Assembly: GCF_014287775.1 (NCBI RefSeq)
Contig: NZ_JACOOZ010000007.1
Coordinates: 124,001-188,000 of the forward strand
Origin: Eubacterium_G segne
GTDB taxonomy: Bacteria > Bacillota > Clostridia > Lachnospirales > Lachnospiraceae
Direction: 5' to 3'
Length of the DNA stretch: 64,000 nucleotides
The notes below the pieces were generated by a model, which had not been told where the DNA came from, did no database searches, and saw only the letters and a list, made by a program, of their open reading frames with translations. Positions 7,944-16,937 of this stretch are shown here, in pieces. Every line of letters begins with the position of its first letter. The stretch's first letter is position 1. A program made the translations under genes and the position numbers.

Positions 7944-9497
7944 TTATTGACAAGATTTAATCAACAGCAGTCTGTCACCCTTTTTGATATGGTCAGTCTT
8001 TAATTCATTTACCTCCATAATTTTATCAATGGTAGTGAAATTCTCCTTTGCCAGCTTCCACAATGTATCCCCTGACTGAACCACATACCCTCTCATAAGT
8101 GGTGCTGCATTTACCTTTTCCAAATCTATGGATTCTTCTTTTATTTCAGTTATAAGAGCTTTTCGCTCCTCCCTAAAGGCCATTACCTCCATAGCCACTG
8201 TGAGCTTTATTTCCACCTCATCTGTGCCTGTCATGTTGCCACTTATCTGCTCCGTCCACCAGTTTACATAATATTTATCACCATTAGTTATTCCCTCTGC
8301 ATCTATTCTGTGTTCAAAATCCATTTCTGCTGACTTGCAGCATATTGGATTACTGTCTTCAGAGGATATATACATAACCCATGCCTTTATTTTCCCAATA
8401 GCCTTTAAGCCATTGTCACTAACTACAATATTTTCAATTTTAATGTCTGCACTATTTCCACATATTTGTAAAATATGTCCCTTGTCGCTGTCTACCTTTA
8501 TTTTCACTACATTTTTCGTTCTTGAAGCATTTTTTACAAGAAGTCTTTCACATACCTGTTCTGTTTTTATTGGAACGAGATTAATTTCCGGTGCGTACAC
8601 ATCCTCTAACACATCTACCGGCTTTTCCTCATAAATCTTAATGTTCATTTTCAGCAATGCATTAATGTTAATTTCCCGCATTTCATTATCCTGATTCATT
8701 TCTGCATCTACCGTAATATTATGAAGCTTTGATGTTATGTAGGAAATTAAATCTTCTCCCGCTTCATTTATTTCCAAAGTTCCACCAAAGTTAACGGTGG
8801 TATCTATCCACTGGATTGGAGCACTTTCTTCCTCCGGACTATATAGCAAAAATACCCCCAGTTCTCCGGTAACAAGTACGGCACTATCCGTCATTTTTTC
8901 ATTAATGTTTTTTATCCTTACATCCTTCCACAGTATTCTTTCAATAGGTGGTTTAGATGAAGGAACCGACAGCTGTTCGTGGATTCTTAAATTATCTGAT
9001 TTGTCTGCCACAATGGATATTCCGTCAATATGACCGTATTTAGTCATCATGTTTTCCCTGTCTGCTCCTGTCACTGCCTCCACATCTTCTAATTTTTCCA
9101 CTGTAACATATGCCATTATCTGTATTTTATATATGTAACTTCTATTATCAATCATTTTGACAGAAGATGACATAACCATTAGTTTTACATTTGCATTTCC
9201 ATCTTCATCTATATCCTGGGCTTTTACAATTTCCTCAAAAGGAATTTCCCCTTCTAACCCATTTACCCTGCCATCATCAGCTCCATAGTAAAGCATCTGA
9301 TAATTTATTGTTCCATTAATAACAATCTGATTATTTCTCACGGAAACATTATCAACTGTGGCTGTCTCACTTTGATTAATAATGGTTCCTACTTCCGGAT
9401 ATGCCTCTGTAACCCTCTCTTCGTGGTTTACATAAAAAGTTTTTACCTCGTTTTTTAATATTTTACTCATATGAATATTGCTTTTTATTAATTCCAT
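7944..9497 (-). CDS. sipL: SPOCS/DUF3794 and LysM spore coat morphogenesis protein (SipL-like)
   Basis: A 517-residue cytoplasmic protein with no signal peptide. Residues 1-460 consist of beta-rich repeats typical of DUF3794 (SPOCS), and residues 470-513 are a LysM domain beginning GYVVQSGDTLWKLAKENF. This order and length match C. difficile SipL, which binds SpoIVA through its LysM domain to anchor the coat to the forespore. Neighbouring ispE and spoIIR support a sporulation context. SafA/SpoVID-type proteins share domains but differ in layout. The symbol rests on architecture only. Confidence 0.8.
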   Translation of the reverse strand: MELIKSNIHMSKILKNEVKTFYVNHEERVTEAYPEVGTIINQSETATVDNVSVRNNQIVINGTINYQMLYYGADDGRVNGLEGEIPFEEIVKAQDIDEDGNANVKLMVMSSSVKMIDNRSYIYKIQIMAYVTVEKLEDVEAVTGADRENMMTKYGHIDGISIVADKSDNLRIHEQLSVPSSKPPIERILWKDVRIKNINEKMTDSAVLVTGELGVFLLYSPEEESAPIQWIDTTVNFGGTLEINEAGEDLISYITSKLHNITVDAEMNQDNEMREININALLKMNIKIYEEKPVDVLEDVYAPEINLVPIKTEQVCERLLVKNASRTKNVVKIKVDSDKGHILQICGNSADIKIENIVVSDNGLKAIGKIKAWVMYISSEDSNPICCKSAEMDFEHRIDAEGITNGDKYYVNWWTEQISGNMTGTDEVEIKLTVAMEVMAFREERKALITEIKEESIDLEKVNAAPLMRGYVVQSGDTLWKLAKENFTTIDKIMEVNELKTDHIKKGDRLLLIKSCQ

Positions 9498-9572
9498 AAC
9501 TGCCCCCTGACTTTACTATATTCTGTATACCTTCTATAACATATGAACAACCTGATATATTTATTCTACTTT

Positions 9573-9989
9573 TTAATTGTCGGTAAATATCACGTTTTTG
9601 TCATTGTATTTTATTTTAATTACAATAACCGGGTATGTTTTTGTTTCGTTATTGGTGTATTTCTTTGGTCCCAAAAACTCCGTTCTAACAAAAATTGCAT
9701 TTGAGCTTTCAAATAGTTTCTTTACGGTAATGCTGTACCCTTCATACTTTTGTTTTCCATAACCAATTATAATGTAAGTGTACTTATCATCTGAATATGT
9801 TACCTTAAACTCCTTTTCCTTACGTTCCTCTATTATTTGTTTTACCTCCTGTGGCACCTCTGCTTCCGTCACTACAGTAAAATCTATATCCTTTATTTTT
9901 TTTCTGTTTATTTTCTGAATACCGCATGAAGACGTTACTACTATGCATATAATAAGAATTAAAATCAGTCCTGTTTTATTTTTCAGCAT
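9573..9989 (-). CDS. Lipoprotein with PrcB C-terminal-like domain
   Basis: A 138-residue protein with a signal peptide and lipobox VTSSC (lipidated Cys about residue 22). The rest resembles the PrcB C-terminal domain: the pattern GYSITVKKLFE followed by a polar strand and YPVIVIKIKY is characteristic. PrcB is known as a partner of the PrtP/PrcA protease complex in Treponema; stand-alone copies in Firmicutes have no assigned role. It lies alone between the sipL-like gene and the phosphoglucomutase gene on the same strand. Confidence 0.65.
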   Translation of the reverse strand: MLKNKTGLILILIICIVVTSSCGIQKINRKKIKDIDFTVVTEAEVPQEVKQIIEERKEKEFKVTYSDDKYTYIIIGYGKQKYEGYSITVKKLFESSNAIFVRTEFLGPKKYTNNETKTYPVIVIKIKYNDKNVIFTDN

Positions 9990-10061
9990 AATAAATACAC
10001 CACAATATATCTTTATTAAAATATATTATGGTGTATTTTATTTATGCCCTGTTTTTAAATA

Positions 10062-11795
10062 TTAAAGCATTGAATTTACTAAATTAATCATATATTCGCC
10101 AAGTTCCTTATCCTTAGCTTCTGCATCTGCAAAATCCTTACCCTTAACTCCATAGTAGAATTTAAGTTTTGGTTCAGTACCTGATGGTCTTACACAAACC
10201 CATGCACTGTCACTTAAATCATAGTAAAGAACATTTGACTTTGGAAGTCCTGTACCTGTAACTTCTCCTGTTTCCATGTTTTTAACTGTGTCAAGTTTGT
10301 AGTCTCTTGCTGAAAGAACTTTATAGCCGGCAATTTCTGTAGGAACATTCTCACGAAGCTTCTCAATTGTATTCTTAATCTTTTCAATTCCTTCCTTGCC
10401 CTTTAATGTAATAGACTGAACACCGTCACTCCAGTATCCGTATCTCTCATACATTTCAATCATCTTATCCCAAAGAGACATTCCCTTTGTCTTGTAGTAA
10501 GCTACAGCCTCGCAAAGTGCCATAGTAGCTACTACTGCATCCTTATCTCTTGCATGTGTTCCAATAAGACATCCGTAGCTTTCCTCAAAACCGAAAGCAT
10601 AATGACCTTTCTTAGTGGTTTCAAAGTTAAGAATCTGCTCTCCAATATATTTAAATCCTGTAAGAACCTCAATAAGTCTTACGTTGTAATATTTTGCAAT
10701 ATCATTTGCAAGATTTGTTGTAACTATAGTTTTAATTAATGCTGCATCATCAGGAAGCTGTCCTGCTTCTTTCATCTGACTGATTTCATATTCTGCCAAT
10801 AAGCATCCTGACATGTTACCTGTAAGTACATGATATTCTCCTGTCTTATCATCTCTTACATATACACCAAGTCTGTCAGCATCAGGGTCTGTGGCCAACA
10901 AAATATCTGCATTAATTTCATTTCCCATTTTAACTGCTAACTCAAAGGCTTCTTTTGATTCAGGATTTGGATAACTTACTGTAGGGAAATCTCCGTCAGG
11001 AAGTTCCTGCTCCTTAACAACATATACATTTTCAAATCCTAATTCCTTAAGAACTCTTCTTACCGGAATATTTCCTGTTCCGTGAAGTGGAGTGTAAACA
11101 ATCTTAATGTCCTTCTGCATTGCATCAATGGCATCCTGATGTTTAACCTGTGACTTAAGAGCTGCTATGTACTTGTCATCTACTTCTTTTCCAATCTGAA
11201 CATAGAGGCCTTCCTTAACTGCTTCATCCTTATCCATTGTCTTTACAAGGCTGTAATCACTAATGGCTGAAACAGCATACATAATACCTGTGTCGTGAGG
11301 TGGTGTAATCTGTGCTCCATCCTCCCAGTAAACTTTATATCCATTGTATTCTGCCGGGTTATGGCTGGCAGTAACATTAATACCTGCTATACATCCTAAT
11401 TCCCTAACTGCAAATGAAAGCTCCGGTGTAGGTCTTAATGAATCAAATACATAAGCCTTTATTCCGTTTGCATTAAGGCAAAGTGCAGCTTCATCTGCAA
11501 ATTCCGGTGACATATGTCTTGAATCAAAAGCAATTGCAACACCTTTGTCCTGACCATTCATCTTTATAATATAATTTGCAAGCCCCTGTGTAGCCTTTCT
11601 TACAGTGTAAATATTCATTCTGTTAGTTCCAGCGCCTATAACTCCTCTAAGTCCTGCTGTACCAAATTCAAGTTCAGTGTAAAATCTGTCTTCGATTTCC
11701 TTTTCATCACCTTCAATTGCCTTTAATTCAGCTTTTGTTCCCTCGTCAAAGTATGGACTTTCCAGCCAGTTATTATATAACTCTCTGTAACTCAT
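10062..11795 (-). CDS. pgcA: Phosphoglucomutase/phosphomannomutase (alpha-D-phosphohexomutase)
   Basis: A 577-residue enzyme that interconverts glucose 1- and 6-phosphate. All four family signatures are visible: the phosphoserine loop TASHNPAEYNGYK, the metal loop DPDADRLGV, the sugar-binding loop GFEESYG and the phosphate-binding RPSGTEPKLKFY near the C-terminus. The length fits the PgcA group of Firmicutes. The start MSYRELYNNW has an SD (GGAGG) upstream. Confidence 0.94.
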   Translation of the reverse strand: MSYRELYNNWLESPYFDEGTKAELKAIEGDEKEIEDRFYTELEFGTAGLRGVIGAGTNRMNIYTVRKATQGLANYIIKMNGQDKGVAIAFDSRHMSPEFADEAALCLNANGIKAYVFDSLRPTPELSFAVRELGCIAGINVTASHNPAEYNGYKVYWEDGAQITPPHDTGIMYAVSAISDYSLVKTMDKDEAVKEGLYVQIGKEVDDKYIAALKSQVKHQDAIDAMQKDIKIVYTPLHGTGNIPVRRVLKELGFENVYVVKEQELPDGDFPTVSYPNPESKEAFELAVKMGNEINADILLATDPDADRLGVYVRDDKTGEYHVLTGNMSGCLLAEYEISQMKEAGQLPDDAALIKTIVTTNLANDIAKYYNVRLIEVLTGFKYIGEQILNFETTKKGHYAFGFEESYGCLIGTHARDKDAVVATMALCEAVAYYKTKGMSLWDKMIEMYERYGYWSDGVQSITLKGKEGIEKIKNTIEKLRENVPTEIAGYKVLSARDYKLDTVKNMETGEVTGTGLPKSNVLYYDLSDSAWVCVRPSGTEPKLKFYYGVKGKDFADAEAKDKELGEYMINLVNSML

Positions 11796-11871
11796 AGTAA
11801 ACCTCCATTAAATTTATGCTATAAGTATTTTAATACAAACTAACCCCAAATAAAAGACCAAATATATTTTT

Positions 11872-12855
11872 TTACATATTTTCTATAAATTTGTGTCTTA
11901 GGTTTTCCTGTTTTAGAAATTGTGTCAGTTTTTCCTCGTTTTTCTCCGAATACCACGCCTTGTTAGAGTTGTAATAGTAATTAATTATTTTCCAAAACTT
12001 TTCCGGATAACTTAGCATGATTTTAAGGATGGTATATTCTTCACTATTTAATGGATTAATTTTGTTATATTCTTCTATGATTTTGTTTCCAAGAGAGATG
12101 TTCCAGTTGTTCTTTTCCATTACCTTTCTAAGCCAGTCGTATAAATCCTGAAGCTGAGGTGCGTAATTAATTTTTGACATGTTCACCATAATTATTCCTT
12201 CCCCATCAAATAAAATATTGTGGTGGTTGTAGCACCCGTGATTTATTGTCTTCATTAAAACTGCCTCTTCAAACCTTGAGGCATAGGTGGATTTTAATAA
12301 GTTATCCGTAGCAATAACAGCCTGTTTTTTGTACTCATCCATTATATCCTGTAGGGACATTTCAAAGAAATTCTTATTTTTCCTCTTCTTTATGTAATTT
12401 TTTATGGTAGTAATTTCCCTGTTGTGCCTTTCAAAAACCTTTTCCATGTTTTTTCCCGGATGAAATGCCCTGACATCCTTTAATAGTTCCCTGTTATCCC
12501 TTAATATGTTATGAAAGGCTGCCAGTTTTTTTGTTCCTGCTAATATGCTACCTTCATTATTTACATTACATTCCTCTGCATTAAACCATTTTTTTAATAT
12601 ATATGTATAGCCGTCCTCGCTAATGGTAACATAATTTCCCTCATTATTTTCTATTACACAATCACATATAAAACCCTTGTCTTCCATATAGTTGTACAAA
12701 ATTTTCATTGCCGCCATTTTTTCATTGCTGTTATTGTACTCCTGAAGAATATATTTTTCCTTTTCCACATTACACCCGTAATTTCCCTTTATTCTGTAGG
12801 TACTATTTATTTTAAGGTTGTATTGGTCAAATACCGTCAATGCTTTTTCATTCAT
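11872..12855 (-). CDS. CotS-family spore coat protein (kinase-like fold, probably inactive)
   Basis: A 327-residue protein of the CotS/bacterial spore kinase family, built on the aminoglycoside phosphotransferase fold. The catalytic-loop equivalent is NHGCYNHHNILFD (about residue 205). The following DFD-type metal loop is replaced by VNMSKINY, so the metal-binding aspartates are missing and catalysis is doubtful. It is Lys/Asn-rich, as is common in coat proteins. The context of sipL-like and spoIIR genes supports a sporulation role. It lies downstream of cca on the same strand, separated by a hairpin. Confidence 0.75.
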   Translation of the reverse strand: MNEKALTVFDQYNLKINSTYRIKGNYGCNVEKEKYILQEYNNSNEKMAAMKILYNYMEDKGFICDCVIENNEGNYVTISEDGYTYILKKWFNAEECNVNNEGSILAGTKKLAAFHNILRDNRELLKDVRAFHPGKNMEKVFERHNREITTIKNYIKKRKNKNFFEMSLQDIMDEYKKQAVIATDNLLKSTYASRFEEAVLMKTINHGCYNHHNILFDGEGIIMVNMSKINYAPQLQDLYDWLRKVMEKNNWNISLGNKIIEEYNKINPLNSEEYTILKIMLSYPEKFWKIINYYYNSNKAWYSEKNEEKLTQFLKQENLRHKFIENM

Positions 12856-12869
12856 AAAAAACCTCCTCT

Positions 12870-12920
12870 TTAAATGGGTAACGTCCCTCCCTATGGTGGA
12901 GAACCGGTCATTTAAAGATA
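12870..12920 (-). promoter_or_regulatory. Inverted repeat in the leader of the cotS-like gene
   Basis: On the minus strand CTTTAAATG pairs with CATTTAAAG around a G/C-rich interior that can pair further. It ends just before the SD AGGAGG of the cotS-like gene and begins just after the cca stop, so it could end cca transcription or regulate the downstream gene. No T run follows. Confidence 0.4.
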
Positions 12921-12937
12921 TGAGGTTTTCTTACTTA

Positions 12938-14308
12938 TTAGAACATTTTTGACGCAATATTAAGGAGTGTTTCTCTTTCATTTAACTGAGGATTGTCTAA
13001 CACCTTTGCCAAAAGTTCATCTAACACTGTTCCTATTATTTCTCCCTTAGGACAGCCTATTTCAATCAGGTCTTTTCCTGACACTGCCATCTCTGCCTTA
13101 CATGTACATATGTTATTGTCCATAATGTATTTAAACTGCTGACAGGTATAAAGATATTTATCAAATCCCTTTTTTCTTCCGTAATCGCTTTTTCCCTGAA
13201 AATCTGCATATGCCAGTTGGAGATACTGTTCATAAATATCCTTCCCGATTTTATGAACGCTCCATCTTACGGAAGCAGGACTCATTTCCCCGGAAGCAGT
13301 TCTGTCATCGTGACATTCAACTAAACGGATAACAAGCTTTATGGTTTTATTATCCATTTTCAGCCTTTTCATAATTTCAGGTACCATAAGGCTTCCCACC
13401 TTGGCATGACCATAAAAATGAACCAGGTTATTATCCTTTTTGTCCATTGTCATGGAATCAGGTTTTCCCACATCATGTAAAAGTGCCGCCCATCTCATAA
13501 CCTTTGTGTCAGGGACATTTTCCATTACCTTAATGGTATGTTCCCCTACGTTGTACATATGATATGGTGTGTTTTGAGGGCATTCCATCATTCTGTCAAA
13601 TTCTGGCAAAACCACTTTGGTAATTCCTGCTTTATAGGCTGTAATCAGCTTATCAGGGTGATTAGAAGTAATTAGTTTTTCTAATTCTACCCGGATTCTT
13701 TCTGCACTGATATTTTTTAAAGTATCTGACAAATCCTTAGCTGCTGCTAAAGTCTTATCTTCTATATCAAATCCCAGCTGAGCTGAAAATCTTACGGCAC
13801 GTAAAATTCTAAGGGCATCTTCACCAAATCTCTCTTCTGCCACCCCTACACACTTTATAATCTTTTTTTCTATGTCTCCTATTCCGTCAAAGGCATCCAC
13901 CAGCCCTACTGTGGGATTATATGCCATGGCATTAATTGTGAAATCTCTTCTTTTTAAATCCTCTATCAGATTAGAGGTAAATTCCACAGTGTCAGGATGT
14001 CTGCTGTCATTGTATTCGCCATCAATACGGTATGTGGTTACCTCATACCCCACTCTGCTCATCATTACCGTAACTGTTCCATGCTGTATTCCCGTATCAA
14101 GGGTTTTGTTAAATAACGCTTTTACCTGCTGAGGCAGAGCCGACGTTGTAATGTCCCAGTCCTGAGGCTGTCTGCCTAAAATGGTATCCCTTATACAACC
14201 GCCAACTGCAAATGCCTCATAACCGTTTTTTTCCAAAATAGTTATTATCATTTTTACACTTTTGGGAATCTCTATATTAAAATCTTTCCTTACTTTATAA
14301 TCATTCAT
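12938..14308 (-). CDS. cca: CCA tRNA nucleotidyltransferase
   Basis: A 456-residue enzyme that adds or repairs the 3' CCA of tRNAs. The class II head domain has AVGGCIRD and the metal-binding DWDITT (about residues 34-57), then RRDFTINAMAYN and the RILRAVRFSAQLGF motif of the neck. A C-terminal HD domain follows (LLHDVGKPDSM), typical of the long Firmicutes form that may add phosphatase activity. Start MNDYKVRKDF. Confidence 0.93.
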   Translation of the reverse strand: MNDYKVRKDFNIEIPKSVKMIITILEKNGYEAFAVGGCIRDTILGRQPQDWDITTSALPQQVKALFNKTLDTGIQHGTVTVMMSRVGYEVTTYRIDGEYNDSRHPDTVEFTSNLIEDLKRRDFTINAMAYNPTVGLVDAFDGIGDIEKKIIKCVGVAEERFGEDALRILRAVRFSAQLGFDIEDKTLAAAKDLSDTLKNISAERIRVELEKLITSNHPDKLITAYKAGITKVVLPEFDRMMECPQNTPYHMYNVGEHTIKVMENVPDTKVMRWAALLHDVGKPDSMTMDKKDNNLVHFYGHAKVGSLMVPEIMKRLKMDNKTIKLVIRLVECHDDRTASGEMSPASVRWSVHKIGKDIYEQYLQLAYADFQGKSDYGRKKGFDKYLYTCQQFKYIMDNNICTCKAEMAVSGKDLIEIGCPKGEIIGTVLDELLAKVLDNPQLNERETLLNIASKMF

Positions 14309-14364
14309 TAATTTCTGTCCTTCTTTTATATGATGTAAGTTTTAAAAGTATTAATTAAGTCTGT

Positions 14365-15753
14365 TTACAATGCCTTGTTCATTATATCGAGGGCTTTCTT
14401 TAACTTTTCCTCTGACACGGCAGAGTAGTTTATTATGAATTTATGATTAAACTCCTCTAATTTATTGTAACAGTAATCTGACACACCGGATATGTTTATA
14501 TTATTTTCCCTTAAAACTGCCTTAAAGCTTTCGTCATCTATGTCCTTTTTGATTCCCAAAATAAAATGAAGTCCTGCATTTTCTTCTTCTATGGTAACCT
14601 TTTCATAAATATCCGACTGCTTTATGGCACCAATTATTTTGTTTCTGTATTCCCTATAATAATTTCTCATTCTGTTAATGTGCCTCTCGTAGTAACCCTT
14701 GGAAATAAAATTTGCCAGTGTGTACTGCTCAAATCCCGACACCGTTCCGGAATAAAATCCCAATTTTTTATGATACAAATCCATTAATTCATCCGGCAGT
14801 ACCATATAGGCAATTCTAATGGAAGGAGCCAGAGTTTTTGAAAAAGTATTCATATATATAACTCTTGTACTGTCCATTCCCACCATGGTTGGTATTGGCT
14901 TTCCCGAAAATCTGAATTCACTGTCATAATCATCTTCAATAATCAAGCCATTATTTTCCTTTGCCCATTTTAAAAGCATTTGTCTTCTTTGTACCGGCAT
15001 AACCCTTCCTGTTGGGAAGTGATGGGAAGGCGAAATATGGACTGCTCCTGCACCGCTTCCTGTTAAATTCTCAGGATTTATTCCCATATTATCAATTTTT
15101 AAATGGAGACATTTAACTCCGTTACTTTCATAAACCTTTCCGATTTTTTTATATCCCGGATCCTCTAAGGCAATAACCGTGTTGCGACCTAAAAGCTGAA
15201 CAATAATGCTGTAAAGGTATTCCGTTCCCGCACCTACAATAACATTGTCAGGGTTAATTTCCATTCCTCTAAAATGTGCCAAATGGTCTGCAATGGCATT
15301 TCTAAGTTCTGCCACCCCATTAGGAACAGGACTTGTAAGGAAGGAATTTTCCTGGTCTAAAAGGGTCTGCCTCATTATTCTTGACCATGTTGCAAAGGGA
15401 AAGTTATCGTACATTATATGATTAGAGTTAAAATTAACCAGCCACTGTTTTTTATGTTCTACGCTTCTTGCCATATTTTTCTTTTTAATATTTTCACCCA
15501 GATAATCACCACTTATTCTGCTGGCATAATATCCACGTTTTTCCTTTGTGAAAATATATCCCTCCACAATAAGCTGGGCATAGGCATTTTCCACAGTTAT
15601 AACACTTATGTTGTGATTTTTTGCCATTTCTCTTTTAGAGGGAAGTTTCTCCCCTGCCTTAATTTTTCCTGACAAAATATCATCCTTTATGCATTTATAC
15701 AAATATTCGTACAGAGACATTTTCCCTCTGTTTTCAAAATCATAGGTAAGCAT
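14365..15753 (-). CDS. MocR/PdxR-type transcriptional regulator
   Basis: A 462-residue fusion of a GntR winged helix (about residues 10-78, with LPSKREMAKNHNISVITVENAYAQL) to a fold type I aminotransferase-like domain (about 115-462) that binds PLP without needing catalysis. The PLP-lysine site is MNTFSKTLAPSIRIAY. It is divergent from a pyridoxal/pyridoxamine kinase gene across 221 bases, the arrangement seen for PdxR regulators that sense PLP and control vitamin B6 genes. Regulation of that kinase is therefore a fair inference. Autoregulation is common in the family. Confidence 0.9.
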   Translation of the reverse strand: MLTYDFENRGKMSLYEYLYKCIKDDILSGKIKAGEKLPSKREMAKNHNISVITVENAYAQLIVEGYIFTKEKRGYYASRISGDYLGENIKKKNMARSVEHKKQWLVNFNSNHIMYDNFPFATWSRIMRQTLLDQENSFLTSPVPNGVAELRNAIADHLAHFRGMEINPDNVIVGAGTEYLYSIIVQLLGRNTVIALEDPGYKKIGKVYESNGVKCLHLKIDNMGINPENLTGSGAGAVHISPSHHFPTGRVMPVQRRQMLLKWAKENNGLIIEDDYDSEFRFSGKPIPTMVGMDSTRVIYMNTFSKTLAPSIRIAYMVLPDELMDLYHKKLGFYSGTVSGFEQYTLANFISKGYYERHINRMRNYYREYRNKIIGAIKQSDIYEKVTIEEENAGLHFILGIKKDIDDESFKAVLRENNINISGVSDYCYNKLEEFNHKFIINYSAVSEEKLKKALDIMNKAL

Positions 15754-15799
15754 TGTTTCCCCCTGTTTTATAATGAAATTTGAGTTATTCTAATTTTTC

Positions 15800-15890
15800 A
15801 TCATATTAATAATTACATTTTTAACATTCTGGTATTAAAAAAAAATCATAATATGATATTAACAACAAGACCATTACTGGATTATACTTG
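15800..15890 (+). promoter_or_regulatory. Possible MocR operator repeats between regulator and pyridoxal kinase
   Basis: Two similar direct elements, CATTCTGGTATTA (about 15825-15837) and CATTACTGGATTATA (about 15871-15885), are spaced about 46 bases apart. The small palindrome ATCATAATATGAT (15845-15857) lies between them. MocR regulators often bind direct repeats in the divergent promoter region, so these are candidates only. Confidence 0.35.
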
Positions 15891-15920
15891 AAAAACATGT
15901 AATTGTAAATACACGGATTC

Positions 15921-15955
15921 TTAATTGCCGCTGACCGCAGGGAGTGGACAATTAA
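15921..15955 (+). promoter_or_regulatory. Leader hairpin before the pyridoxal kinase gene
   Basis: TTAATTG pairs with CAATTAA, extended inside by CCGCT with AGTGG (one G-U pair and one bulge). It sits five bases before the SD AAGGAG (15961-15966), so it could affect translation or transcript stability. No T run follows, so it is not an obvious terminator. Confidence 0.4.
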
Positions 15956-15974
15956 AAATACAAGGAGATTTTTT

Positions 15975-16811
15975 ATGAAACGAGTAATGAGTATTCAGGA
16001 CATTTCCTGCCTTGGGAAATGTTCTCTTACTGTAGCACTGCCTATAATATCTGCCATGGGTATTGAAACCGCCATTGTACCTATTGCGGTGTTATCTACC
16101 CACACTAATTTTGATAATTTTACCTTTAGGGATTTAACTGATGATTTAATTCCAATTAAAATTCACTGGTTAAAAGAAGGTTTTAAATTTGATGCAATTT
16201 ACACAGGTTATCTTGGTTCAAAGGAACAGGTGGATATTGTATCGGAATATTTTGATGCCTTTAAAACTAAAGACAACTATATAATTGTTGACCCTGCCAT
16301 GGCTGACAATGGTGAAATGTATTCAGGCTTTACTCCTGATTTTGCTCTTAAAATGACTGCACTTTGCAGCAAGGCTGATATTATTCTCCCAAACATTACT
16401 GAAGCAAGCCTTATGCTTGGAGCCAAATATCCGGGAGAAGACGCCGATGTGGATACCATTAAGTCAATGCTTCTACAATTATCCAAGCTGGGTTCAAAAA
16501 ATGTTGTTATTACGGGAGTTAAAACTAATCCCGGACAGTTAGGTTTTGTGGGTTATAATTCTAATGAAGACAGCTTCTTTTGCTACTCTACAAAGGAAGT
16601 TCCAATTAAATCCCACGGAACAGGAGATGTTTTTGCCAGCACCTTCACCGGTGCATTAATGAACGGCTACTCTATATTTGGAGCTTTAAAAATTGCTGCG
16701 GATTTCACTTACAAGTGTATACAAAATAACTATAACGACAAGGATTCCGTGGATTACGGAGTGAATTTTGAGGCAGAAATTCCTTCGCTACTTAGAATGA
16801 TCGGAAAATAA
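15975..16811 (+). CDS. pdxY: Pyridoxal/pyridoxamine kinase
   Basis: A 278-residue ribokinase-fold enzyme that phosphorylates B6 vitamers in PLP salvage. The N-terminus MKRVMSIQDISCLGKCSLTV matches the PdxK/PdxY family. The substrate loop HTNFDN, the mid-domain DPAMADNG, and the catalytic anion-hole GTGDVFAS (about residue 215) are present. PdxY and ThiD-like kinases share this fold; the VLSTHT and GYLGS segments favour PdxY. It is paired with a divergent MocR regulator. Confidence 0.88.
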   Translation: MKRVMSIQDISCLGKCSLTVALPIISAMGIETAIVPIAVLSTHTNFDNFTFRDLTDDLIPIKIHWLKEGFKFDAIYTGYLGSKEQVDIVSEYFDAFKTKDNYIIVDPAMADNGEMYSGFTPDFALKMTALCSKADIILPNITEASLMLGAKYPGEDADVDTIKSMLLQLSKLGSKNVVITGVKTNPGQLGFVGYNSNEDSFFCYSTKEVPIKSHGTGDVFASTFTGALMNGYSIFGALKIAADFTYKCIQNNYNDKDSVDYGVNFEAEIPSLLRMIGK

Positions 16812-16858
16812 TGTGTAATATTAATTAAAATGAATTTCCTTATGTAACCCATATCGCT

Positions 16859-16894
16859 TTTAACCCGGCATATCATTCATTATGCCGGGTTAAA
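16859..16894. terminator. Strong intergenic hairpin between pdxY and the hlyD-type gene
   Basis: A perfect 14-bp stem TTTAACCCGGCATA/TATGCCGGGTTAAA with an eight-base loop. It lies between two convergent genes (pdxY and the adaptor) and would serve both, although the flanking T/A runs are short. Confidence 0.6.
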
Positions 16895-16937
16895 TCAACA
16901 AAATGGATATAACAAATATATTTACCCAAACTGCCTT

